Assembly: GCA_029531795.1 (NCBI GenBank)
Contig: JAPEIS010000012.1
Span: 620,001 to 684,000, forward strand
Length of the DNA stretch: 64,000 nt
From: Sclerotinia nivalis
Lineage: Eukaryota > Ascomycota > Leotiomycetes > Helotiales > Sclerotiniaceae
Reading direction: 5' to 3'
The notes under the pieces were generated by a model. The model did no database searches and had not been told where the DNA came from. It saw nothing but the letters and a program-made list of their open reading frames with translations. Below are positions 1 to 10,089 of this stretch, in pieces. How positions within the stretch are numbered: the first letter of the stretch is position 1; each line of letters starts with the position of its first letter. The translations under genes were made by a program, and so were the position numbers.

Positions 1-108
1 CAGATCCGAAGAACATGTTCAGCTCATAAATTTCGGCAACCTTCTTGATACCAGTAGTCTTTTGACCTTGTGCCATAGCCAACTGGAATGTACCCTCAGC
101 TTCCTTGG
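1..108 (-). CDS. Partial exon of an unidentified gene running off the left edge
   Basis: On the minus strand an open frame runs from about 108 to the window edge and reads AKEAEGTFQLAMAQGQ and onward to a segment ending NMFFGS. The in-frame codon just upstream is TAA, so the exon probably starts at an acceptor (gtaag) ending at 109. Amino-acid composition is natural for a soluble protein. I do not recognise the family, and the rest of the gene lies outside the window. It could also be chance open frame. Confidence 0.3.
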
Positions 109-1107
109 CTTACCTGTTTACTGTTATACCGTTTCCCATTGACATCAGCCTTCTGCTAATAGGGAAATGATTTTCCAACTGAAGCAGAGAACTAGTCTCT
201 GGTAAAGAGATTGTTCACCCTGCATACGGCCTCGTAACAGATTTGAAGTTACATTGCTTTTCGTAGAAAAGCGGATAGAGCGAGGCCGCCAAACGTTCCC
301 TTTGGTTGGGCAAATAATGCACCGCCTACATAATGGTCGCAATATGGAGGATATTCCTGACACTAATCAGGACTGACTTATGATACGCGCTGCGATAACA
401 TACATATATAAATAATTTTTTTTCTTTTTTGAAAAAATAGAAATTCAAGGTATCAAAATGTTGTTGATGCTAGTAGAGTTTTACTATTTTAGTCATTTCT
501 TTGCACCACCTTGGTGCTTGTATGAGAACTCCAGTACTATTGTTTTGGTTTTGATGCCTTCCAAGTCCCAGCCACTCATCTCAGTTCAAAAGGTGACGCT
601 AAATACGGGAATTAAAATTCTGCTCCAGAAACACAACTGAGAGAGCTTTTCTCTTCAACTCATGGATCTAAAAGTTCTGCCGGCAAGCGATATCTTCTTT
701 TTATACCTCCACTTAATGGGGTTATCCTAGCAAATTTCCTTCTTGTTGTGCTGCTGCTTTCATAGAATTTGGTTTGAATACCAGACATGCAATGTAGGAC
801 ATCTGACGAGGAATACGACCTAACTCAATCAAAAAGATCTGGAAGACATTGAACAGTTGAACAATGATATTAGGCCCCACGTTATTATTCCCTGCGTAGG
901 TGAATATTCTTCGACAATCTGTTGGGTGTATTGCAACATGCATGTGCATGCATTCCTGGGGCTACTCAGAATTGCTATCTGCTGGAGCTGGTATAGCTAG
1001 ACCATCTTCTACTTCCTGATCCTCCGCAGCTGCTGGATGGAAGGTTTGAGATACAGATGAAGGTTGACCGCGCCAGCTCAGGAATTGCAGGCCTGCTCAT
1101 ACTGGCA

Positions 1108-1133
1108 GTGGGGTGGAATATAATCCACCCCAC
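1108..1133. repeat. Perfect 10-bp inverted repeat (hairpin)
   Basis: Arms GTGGGGTGGA (1108-1117) and TCCACCCCAC (1124-1133) are exact reverse complements around a 6-base ATATAA loop. A poly-A tract follows 10 bases downstream. It may be a relic of a mobile-element end or a regulatory palindrome; nothing here decides between these. Confidence 0.6.
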
Positions 1134-3565
1134 CCACACACCAAAAAAAAAAAAAAGAGAAAAGTGCTTCTCCGAAACCAAGATTGTCTTGGAGTTTCTC
1201 TTGGAGAGCCATACATTTTGGTTGTGGTAGTCCAGGAGTTCGAAGTACAATCGATGTCGTTCCTTGCAACAGTATTTCCTGTTGTTATGTTCACATCTAT
1301 GGGTCAGACCCCAAAGGAGCTTCTTAAATCTTCATCGTAAGCCGCTCGGTTGTCCAACTTCGGTCTTATTTTTATTTTATTTTTACTTCTCCGTATAGTA
1401 TCCGGCTTAACTTGCGGCTCAAAAGTGCAAAAGGGTTATCAAAATGAGGCCGAGATCGTGTGCCGCATATGGGGTGAAGCTTCTGATTTTGTGCGAGAGT
1501 AGCTCTGCTGCGCCTTTGACCATACGTTTCCTGCCAAGGAAGACCTAATTGCTATATTTGGGACTGCAAGACATTGCACGAGTGTAGGCTAGAGAGCTAA
1601 CGCGGTACGCGAGTGGAAACCTAGAAAGCGTTACCGGAATAACAGCTCTCAGCTGTGTAATTTAGCTATTAAATCGTTAGATCAAAATGATTAAACTCAG
1701 CTGTCTCTAATTTCTCATAGCATGACCTATCACTCTCCTTTCGAAAACTAGAGGACGCACCACACATGAGAAACTCCATTAAACCCTAAGAGCGCTGTAG
1801 ATTATGATAGCTTCATTGAATACCCTGTCGCTCACGGCATTTGCTACGACGAATTGACCTATGCATACATTTTCGTTCGGGAGTTGAGGGACTACCACAA
1901 AAGGAATGAACCGGGCAGTAGGAGCAACAGAAATAATGTAAATCATTGAATCAAGACATGAAGACTGACAGTGGCTGAGACTGAGACTGATCTCATTGCC
2001 ATCGCCTTAGATCATTTGAAGCCATGTATATGTGCATTGTTGTAATGAGCCTTGAAGATCTTGAGGGTCGAATTTTCTCCCTTTGAAAATCAAAACGAGC
2101 TTCTGTTTTCACCTACCCGTTCACAAAAACGAAGTGCATATCGACTACAAACCCTCTATCGCCAATCCGCCTTATCAAGAACAATCTAAGAGCCCATCCT
2201 GAACGCTGAGACTCCTGAGTTCAAATTTGCTGTCCCGCCACCGATCCCCAATTTAGCAGGCGAAGAAGTAATGATATGTTAAAGTAAACAGACAGTTAGC
2301 TCTAGATGTCTGGTCTTTGAGTTCGCGGCTTTTCCGACTTGAACTCAACACCGTGACGACAATACCGCGTGCCTTCTATCGGCCGGCTTGCATACCGCAT
2401 TTATTATGCTCAAACATCCTCAGCAGCTGATGCGCCGATGTAGATATCTTTCTCTATTCCTCCAATTCGTAAATTGCCTCCGAGTAAAAACGATGGTACC
2501 GAGGAGAAGAGGAAGAAGCGGAGAGGAATTTTGGTCGAGGGTCGCGAGCGATGTAAAAGGTTATGAGTCGATAAGAGTCAAAGAAGAGGATTAAGGATTG
2601 TGCTAGGAAATGAGGTAGGGGAGTTGTATCAGCAGAGTATTCCATGAAGCAAGCATCTGATGGATCCTGTGGAAGGTGCCGCCAATGTATATATGATATT
2701 TTGCTAAATCCCATTTAACTTTCATCATACTGAATTTGAGTTGAAAAGGAATTAGTACAGGCTTATAGCTAGATAGATGGGGACAAATAGATAGTGTCAA
2801 ATACAAGAAAAATGGTTGAAGAAAAGATCTAGTTGAAGTGGTGGCAGACAAACGAATGCATAGAAGATTCAGACTACCCAAAGACTGAAGGAGCAAGGAA
2901 TACTCAACTTATCTGGAAACTTCAATGCAGCTTATGCAATGAAGAAAATTCGAGATCAGTGTTCATCTCAGATGGTGTTGGAATAACTGCTGAGAATGTA
3001 GATGTAAGTCAAAAAGCTCAGCAGGTTGAGGTGAAGACCATCGATCGGTGGAAAACTAGTATACACTATGAATAGAAGGGAGAAGTAATGTATTCTTTGG
3101 TGATACTCCAGTGTAAATCCATTAGATCTATAGAACCAAATTGATTTGAACAATAGAATGAGTCAATGTGGGTGGGCGAAGAATACTTAGTGACAGAATC
3201 CAGTTAGAATAACCTAGAAAGGGCCATGAATATGATCAGAAAATGTCTCTTGTCAATCAAGATCAAAAATAACATCAAAGAACACTTCAGACTCTCTAAA
3301 AAGGTTGAAACCAGCAAAAACCCACAATAACTAGAACAACCCAGTATAGTCCCCCATATTCCACATCCAGAAATCTCCATGATTTTGAAACAAAGACAAT
3401 AAACCCAACCCCCATATCACCAACAAAACCCACAAAGTACCAAAAAAAAGAATCACAGACACAAAAATCAAAAATCACAACACATAATCCCAAACACAAC
3501 CCAAGAACTCCAATCACAAAACATCAAACCAATACTCCTCGAGCAACATCCAAAAAATCAGGCAG

Positions 3566-3604
3566 ACATTCCGGACTAAGCGAGCAGAAAAAGGTCCGGA
3601 ATGT
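3566..3604. repeat. Perfect 11-bp inverted repeat in a probable promoter
   Basis: ACATTCCGGAC (3566-3576) and GTCCGGAATGT (3594-3604) are exact reverse complements separated by 17 bases. The element ends about 90 bp before the predicted start codon at 3695. CGG/CCG-containing inverted repeats are typical targets of fungal Zn(II)2Cys6 regulators, so an operator-like role is plausible. That role is inference; the symmetry is directly visible. Confidence 0.5.
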
Positions 3605-3694
3605 TCTCTCCTATTATTCATTATTAAGCACCTCACCTTTTTCCTCTTCTTGTCTTCTTCTTTGCTTCTTTTCTTTTACCACACTATCAACACC

Positions 3695-4341
3695 ATGGAT
3701 TCTTTAAGTAAGTAAATATCCAACCTCCTCTATTTTTCCCTTAATTCAATCAATCCAAGAGTTTTCTTATCATAAATTGATTAACCAAATCCAATGGAAC
3801 AATTGATTTGATAGATTTTAAACCTCTGAAGTGTATTTAACTGCACTACTTGCTCTCTTTCCTAGTTCCCAAATTCGTTACCACAGCTGAACAATGAGAG
3901 GTTTACAATACCTGAATGTAATTGGGACATTCAGATCATTTGAAGTATCGGACTTACTTCGAATGTCGAGCTGTTTTCCAACATTGAGATCTCACTAGCT
4001 TCAATCTACCACCTCAAAGTACCTGCTAACGTGATACATTCTTCTAGCCGAAAGTACCAGTGGCAGCTATGCCTTCGCTGTCTCTCGCAGATCCGTTGCT
4101 TCCATCACCGCATCCCTCGCCGGCTCGGTGCGCCCCGCCCACCCAATGTTCAAGAACAGTACATACATTCCTATATTCTATCCCGACGACTATTCACTAA
4201 TGCTGGAAATATAGTGAGCCTGGAGTCCATATACTATTCTGCCCGCTCCTCGTGTAAGTGTGCCCATGATATTCATGGGTTTGACTGTTCAAACTGACAT
4301 GCGACAATTAGTTGCCACGCCTTCCATCATGGGGAATTTAG
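3695..4341 (+). CDS. Probable 5' exons (four) of the 4612-6768 gene
   Basis: Exons 3695-3707, 4048-4158, 4215-4253 and 4312-4341 join in one frame. The product starts MDSLTESTSGSYAFAVSRRS, continues through a Ser/Ala-rich stretch with PAHPMFKN, and ends FATPSIMGNL. The exon at 4048-4158 has strong C-ending codon preference. Introns are 340, 56, 58 and 259 bp, with good donors (gtaagt, gtacat, gtaagt, gtaaga) and a CTAAC branch before 4046. The last junction (4341 to 4601) keeps the frame through ALAN into the ATG at 4612, giving a protein of about 786 residues. It could instead be a separate small gene. Exon 1 is only 13 nt and is the weakest part. Confidence 0.5.
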
Positions 4342-4611
4342 GTAAGATTTATTCATTCGCCCATAATTTCATTTCATACCTACTTCACTATCATCTCGCT
4401 TCACCCTCAATGTCACGTTCAAATAACCACACCACTTGGGACACTGAAAATTCACTTTTCATGGTTGAGGTTTTCAAACAACGCTAGTGCTTGTTTACAA
4501 CACGCTTGCGGGGTACTAAAACTTCTTTCTTCCTGACAACCTCATTTTCAACCCTTTGATTTATCAAATCGAAGTCAAACAATAGATTACAAATAGCTAG
4601 CACTTGCTAAC

Positions 4612-6768
4612 ATGGATCACTACGAAGATGACGAAACACCGGCACTCTTGCAACAGCTTTTGCGACAGAATGCTAGCGAAGGCTTTGGTCCCTGTGCTGA
4701 GAATCTAATGGCCGAACCACTTTACCACGCACCTTCCGTCGCCTCCCAAAACTCTAATGCTACAAGTCGTGATTTCCTTCCTTCCGTCTTGAACCCGACT
4801 GCCAGCGGCTCTATTGTCCCACTCACATACGAACAAGCAACTGGCGAGCTCGAGAAATATTGCCAAGCGGCACAAAACGGATCTGGTCTCCTAGAAAGGC
4901 AAGTTACCATAGTCGCATACGACGAAACGGGCGGCCAAACAAGCGTCCACCAAATCAAGTTGACCTTCGATCTTGGTCTCAAGCCATTAATTCAGATTCT
5001 ACAAGAATTGATCGATCAACGAGAATGTGAACCTTCCTACACCGGCAAAGGAAAATTTTTAATCCGACGTATCGATGTCCGCTCCGGTCAGGGTTCTATG
5101 GACAGATGCTTTCCAGCCATCGAAGGCACGGTTATTGAAGCAACTCAGACCTGTAACCCTCCATCAGCTCAATGGGTAACCTGGGATTGCAGTGGTCCAA
5201 TGGACAGTTATTGGAGATACTACCGCGTCGCCATGCAGCTTGGTATTGGTGCTGGCCCTAGTGGTCCTATTTTGAAACTCCGTACTGTCAAATGCAAGGA
5301 TACATACGATAATGATGATGTCGGTCATATTTTCAACACTGGCAGCTCTCAAAATCAACGAGTCAGACGTTATTCCGGTGGAAAGCCACCAGGCGGCGGT
5401 GTCTTTGAAAACATGTCAAGTGGAGCACTATCTGGAACTCGGCCACAATTGAACCCCGTCGCATCTGCGTTTAAGTTCGGCATTACTATCGAGGACACGA
5501 ATACCCTACCATCTACAGCTAGTCACAAAGGCAAGGGAGTTGCTGTTGAAAATTCCGACACAAATGGACTTTTGCAAGGAGGCGAATACAAGGGCGTCAG
5601 TAAGAAGGTTACTGTTGACACGAGTACTACTACTGAGTGGAAGAAAGCTCCTATTCCTGATTGGGATAGCTTGCCACCAGCGATTAATCATAATCCTGGT
5701 GGATATCAGGCAAAGCCAACCAGTTGGTCATATTGGCAACGTATTGGTGGCGATCCTGAGACACATAAGGGGTTTCCTTTAGGCCACATCCCCTACCCCG
5801 AGACACCAGACATTGACCACTGCGACTTTCTTCCAGGAGAACAACTTGACATGAAAGCATCAATTGCAACTGCCATGAAGGCCATTTCAAAAGATGAGCA
5901 ACCAGTTATGCCAAAGTTAAGTGCTGAAGAACAGGCTATCATTGATCAGATCACGGGCCAAACTAGAAAGGAGTTCAACGATGCTAGGAGTTTTGCCCAA
6001 GAAGATGATGATATTTTCATCCCAACTGCCAACACAAACTGGGATCCCAATGGTCCGAAGAATCAGCTTACAAAGGACAAGGAAGTCACATCGAGTTTGA
6101 CAAATATGACAAGCATCCCTGCAAAATACCAAACTCAACCGGCGGGTTTTGAGCATAAACCAGGACCACCATCCTATGTCACCGCATACTACAATCGCCC
6201 AACCCAGCCAAGCACAATGATTGGCACTACGTCTGTCACTAGCCCCGGTAAAATTTCCAGCATAGATTCTCCTGTTAGATTTGCATCACCACGCGCCACC
6301 CAGAGCAAATCAACGTTTCCATCTGGTGGTCGGGCAAGACCTTTCACACCGAGTCAGATGACATCGTTCCAATCGTTGAATGCTGGAAGCAGGCCTGGCA
6401 CACCTACACTTAGATACGGTGGCAACACTAGCTCGTTCGCAATGCCAAGTACCAGCATCGGGTTCAATGCTCCCCCTAACACCATCTCCCGCAGTAGGCC
6501 ATCCTCGCCTGCAAACTCGAGTCAGATAGGAGATCAATTCGGCACCTTGAATATGGCTAACGCCCAGGGTCCTTCGCGCGGCCACAATAACCAATTGTTC
6601 GTCCCAGGATTCGGAGCAAATCAAAATACCTCGACCGCCCAAGGTCTTGGTAATCTTCCACAGAACTTGGAAGATTGGAATTTCGTCCGAGAGACTACAT
6701 ATCCTTTCGGGTACAAGTTTGAATTCGGTGGCAACGGAAGCAATGATAACACTGGTGGAGGAATTTGA
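4612..6768 (+). CDS. Conserved-looking protein of unknown function, Ser/Pro/Thr-rich C-terminal half
   Basis: An uninterrupted 718-codon frame begins MDHYEDDETPALLQQLLRQ and ends in a Gly/Asn-rich tail. Residues 70-250 look globular: a segment with VTIVAYDETGG, then KLTFDLGLKPLIQILQEL, a Cys-containing region, and DSYWRYYRVAMQLGIG. Residues 280-700 are low complexity, rich in Ser, Pro, Thr, Gly and Asn, with repeated SP/TP dipeptides that are candidate phosphorylation sites. A second small ordered patch (WDSLPPAINHNPGGYQ, then WSYWQRIGGDPETHKG) lies near residues 350-385. There is no signal peptide or membrane segment. I do not recognise the family. The frame is open upstream to 4601, so an N-terminal extension by splicing is likely. 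Confidence 0.8.
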   Translation: MDHYEDDETPALLQQLLRQNASEGFGPCAENLMAEPLYHAPSVASQNSNATSRDFLPSVLNPTASGSIVPLTYEQATGELEKYCQAAQNGSGLLERQVTIVAYDETGGQTSVHQIKLTFDLGLKPLIQILQELIDQRECEPSYTGKGKFLIRRIDVRSGQGSMDRCFPAIEGTVIEATQTCNPPSAQWVTWDCSGPMDSYWRYYRVAMQLGIGAGPSGPILKLRTVKCKDTYDNDDVGHIFNTGSSQNQRVRRYSGGKPPGGGVFENMSSGALSGTRPQLNPVASAFKFGITIEDTNTLPSTASHKGKGVAVENSDTNGLLQGGEYKGVSKKVTVDTSTTTEWKKAPIPDWDSLPPAINHNPGGYQAKPTSWSYWQRIGGDPETHKGFPLGHIPYPETPDIDHCDFLPGEQLDMKASIATAMKAISKDEQPVMPKLSAEEQAIIDQITGQTRKEFNDARSFAQEDDDIFIPTANTNWDPNGPKNQLTKDKEVTSSLTNMTSIPAKYQTQPAGFEHKPGPPSYVTAYYNRPTQPSTMIGTTSVTSPGKISSIDSPVRFASPRATQSKSTFPSGGRARPFTPSQMTSFQSLNAGSRPGTPTLRYGGNTSSFAMPSTSIGFNAPPNTISRSRPSSPANSSQIGDQFGTLNMANAQGPSRGHNNQLFVPGFGANQNTSTAQGLGNLPQNLEDWNFVRETTYPFGYKFEFGGNGSNDNTGGGI

Positions 6769-9700
6769 TTGATAGAATGCGGTATGCAAATTTTCTGGCC
6801 TGAGCTTTTACCGGTCGGCTTTGACGCAAGGTTGGGATATTCGGATGCATTTCTGGTGATAGCAGGGCTTGGAAGGGCATCGTGCAGATTCTCTTTGAGG
6901 AAAGCGACTTCGGGGATTTATTGATAAGGAAAGATACTGTTAGCATCGATCATCCCATGGCTGAGATGTGGTCCTTTATCCACCACTCAATCCACCTCTT
7001 TTTACTTTATGCTTGGAAATACTCATGTGATTGAGTGCCATTTTCAGAGTGAAGAATGCAGATACTGCTGGGATAAAACACTATTTTACCCGCAGATACC
7101 CGGATGCATTTATTGATTTGAACAAACTCATTGGGAAAGTATGCCCGAGAAAAAAATTGTTGATTGCCGAGTCAAGTCTAGAATTGAGCCAATCGTAGAA
7201 AATACCGGATGAATGTGGAAGATCACTATTTTTCTATTGCAAATCATCGATATCAAGTGTAGATCTTAGATCATTTTGATGACATGCATTGATATGAATT
7301 ATTCGAGGAGTGATTTTTGAGTTCAAAAGGCCGAGCAATTAGATGGAGTTATGTCCAGTTTCTGTAGGGATATTAACTTGGCTAGCTGGCAAGCCAGACA
7401 TTGATGAGCTGAATCTGAAGAATCGGTTAGTGACGACTGGTACTATGCATGAGACTAGCCTTAGTGGCTATTCCAGTGGCCTGGTGCTGTTGGCCTGTTG
7501 GCTGGATCAAGAGACTGGCCCTTGTAAGAAACCTGCATTCGAGAGCCACACCGAGGACGATAATGTACGACATTGTAAGTATTGTCACTTGCCATATCCA
7601 ACTCCAGACGAAATCAACAAACTGTACTGCGAGGACATGTAACTCAAAACAACGATATTAATTCAGCCGACTGAACTTTGAACTTCTGTGAACTTGGTCA
7701 AGACGGAGCACTCTATGAAGCATATGAAGTTAAGTGACCTGGCAAAAGATGGCAGATATATCATCGTTCAAAGAGTGAGAAGCATGCGAAACCATGGCAC
7801 CAACGAGTCATCTGGTTGTGTACCCTCCGCAGGTTATATGCGAGTTTATAGATGTCGGTACCGATTGTTGTGTGATATGATTTGTCCCTATAGAATTATA
7901 GCTTGCTCCAAGAACTGCAGCTGCCGACTTCAAGGTTGATGCTAAACATTTATAACGGCGTCGGCACTTCCCACCACCTCCTTCGTATTCCAGTGTAGTG
8001 TATGTATATTTATCATCGGCTATTCATTATTGGAGGTGGAGGTGTTCGTACACTACGAATACGAATTCGGTGGATTGAGGAACGGGTTCGAGTGGGCCAA
8101 TTGATGGACAATGATACTCATCGAATACACATCTGCGAACTTGATCATTTGATTGGTTTTGTAGGGAGACTTACTCCGGTTCATTGTTAGACAGAAGCCA
8201 CGCCTGCGAACTGGACTGGTGGATGAATTGAAGCTTGAAGTTTGTGTGGAGAGAAATGAAGCAATTTGATGATGTGAGAGGTGAAGACGGAATTTCTAGC
8301 AAATGGCGGCGGTTGAACTTAACGGTAAACGGCCGGCTATTGGGTATTGCGGGGCCATGTGCTGAAATGCAAGGATAAGGCTAAAACACATTAAAACACA
8401 CTGAAGGGTGGTGTCGCACGAAACAATGGAAACCCTGTAATTGGAAATTTGGGAAATGGGAAATGGAACCAATATATATGGTTATAGGCCTATAGTAGTA
8501 ATTACTAATTATTCTTTAGAGTGCTAAGTACGGGCTGGGTACCATAAAAAGGTGGCTGGTTACCTTTCAAAGTCCAAACTTATTTTACTTCTGCTTCACC
8601 AACTTTTTATATTACCCAATGCCTAGGTAGGTATTGCATCCCTTATCCTACATGCATAATCATCGCCAAATTCGGGCCCCCAATTTCGTACCTTACCTTG
8701 AGAAAATCATTAGATTGGCCCCGACCCATACCTATCTACAGGTACCATGACCAAAATATATGGGTGGCAATGCACAATCCAAGGCATGGGGCGTGTATTT
8801 CATAAGTTTCTACATGCACAGCGCTAGACACGAACTAGGAAAGGGAAATCCCCGTACAATAACATATTGTCGGCGAGCAGACGATAAAGGGAGTACAATA
8901 CCCAACATATTCACATTCATTGACCGCTACTACTGCTTCCATGAGACCGCATGCATTGCCATATAGGCGCGGCGTGAGGACATGGCTCCAAAAGAAATAA
9001 TCTTGGGTCTAACGAAATCCATATCCCAAACCCGAAATAGAATAGGTCTCGCACTTATCGTTGGAGTATTATGGATCTCGGTAAGTTGGGGAAATCGTTC
9101 TTCGAACGTGCGTTTGCCTGTGAATCAATAACACTTAACATGCACCGCAGCCTTACATCTGGTTCATAGTCCCCCATCGAATGTATTATATAAAGTGGGT
9201 GATTACCAGGAATCAGCAGCCAAATATTGCAAAGCAATTCCAAAGCCTACCTACAGCCCACCGAGCCGAGTCCAAAAACCTGGCTGACCAAGCCTCAACA
9301 TATAACTTCATACAAACTATTCACGAGCTCCAACTGAGTTATACAAAACATATAGCAAAGGGATCTAATCTCGATTTAAGATTCACCAAATTTTGCCTTC
9401 AAGGCAGCTTACAATAATATCGGAGCGTTGTCGCACAAATAGATGCTTACTACAAGTAACACAGTTGAGGTGAGTAAGAAACGTTCATATACTCCCCTCC
9501 TTTTCACTTCCTCGACTCGAACTTGCCTCTACTCCTGAAAAGCTTGAGCCTCATATATAAGTAGATAACTTTTACAAGTGAGTAAGAAGTTTTTTACTCA
9601 AAGTTGATTCTGAGAGGTTGTGATTCACACTCAAACTCTGGAGCAATAGAATCATTCACACACACACACATATATATATATAATGAGGGTGGATCTTGTC

Positions 9701-10089
9701 AAAGGACATTAAGTTCGTGAGAGAATTGTGGTGAATCACACTATAATGTCACCATGAAACACTTCTTTCTTTGATATTTCTCAATGAAAAGCTTTGGTGA
9801 TTGTTTGATAAGATTGCAATGATTCAAGAATGGTTGGGTCTAAGAAAGGGCAACTACAGAACCCCATGGGCTCTTACAGATATTCACTAGTGTAGAAAGC
9901 ACGCTACTTCCATATTTGAGAGAGAGAAAAATCTACATGAGCCTTCCTTCCACTACCTATTACAGTCAAGACCTTGAAATTTGCGACGAAGCATTTCGTA
10001 AATATTCACACACGCGAATCATACAAATATCCAGCCACTGATTCGTCATTATATCTCCATAGCTTTTGGTGCATCCTTCTCTCTATTCA
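6769..10089. other. Intergenic stretch, no confident gene
   Basis: Between the 4612-6768 gene and the ABC transporter there are only short open frames. One of 99 codons at 7343-7642 starts with ATG and ends in a Cys-containing stretch (CKYCHLPYPTPDEINKLYC). It has no supporting context, and I leave it unassigned. The DNA from 7660 to 10089 is AT-rich with a dinucleotide repeat at 9657-9682. The last few hundred bases presumably hold the ABC transporter promoter. Confidence 0.6.
9657..9682. repeat. Compound (CA)n(TA)n microsatellite
   Basis: Seven CA units (9657-9670) run directly into six TA units (9671-9682). This is a simple dinucleotide repeat in intergenic DNA, likely length-polymorphic. 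Confidence 0.85.

Larger units (their letters stand above)
109..3694. other. Gene-poor stretch, no confident gene
   Basis: Short open frames on both strands here have no ATG-to-stop coding character and overlap one another. The minus-strand frame at 722-949 contains a stretch (NVGPNIIVQLFNVFQIF) that could be a decayed exon, but I cannot extend it into a gene. A poly-A run lies at 1143-1156 beside a perfect hairpin. From about 3230 to 3530 the DNA is A/C-rich on the plus strand. CT-rich sequence at 3610-3690 looks like the promoter and leader of the gene starting at 3695. Confidence 0.6.

Noticed and set aside
4031..4297. 88-codon plus-strand frame over the small exons
   Set aside because: The alternative frame of the same DNA has better codon usage and clean splice sites; this one is rich in Cys, Arg and Gln with no natural start.
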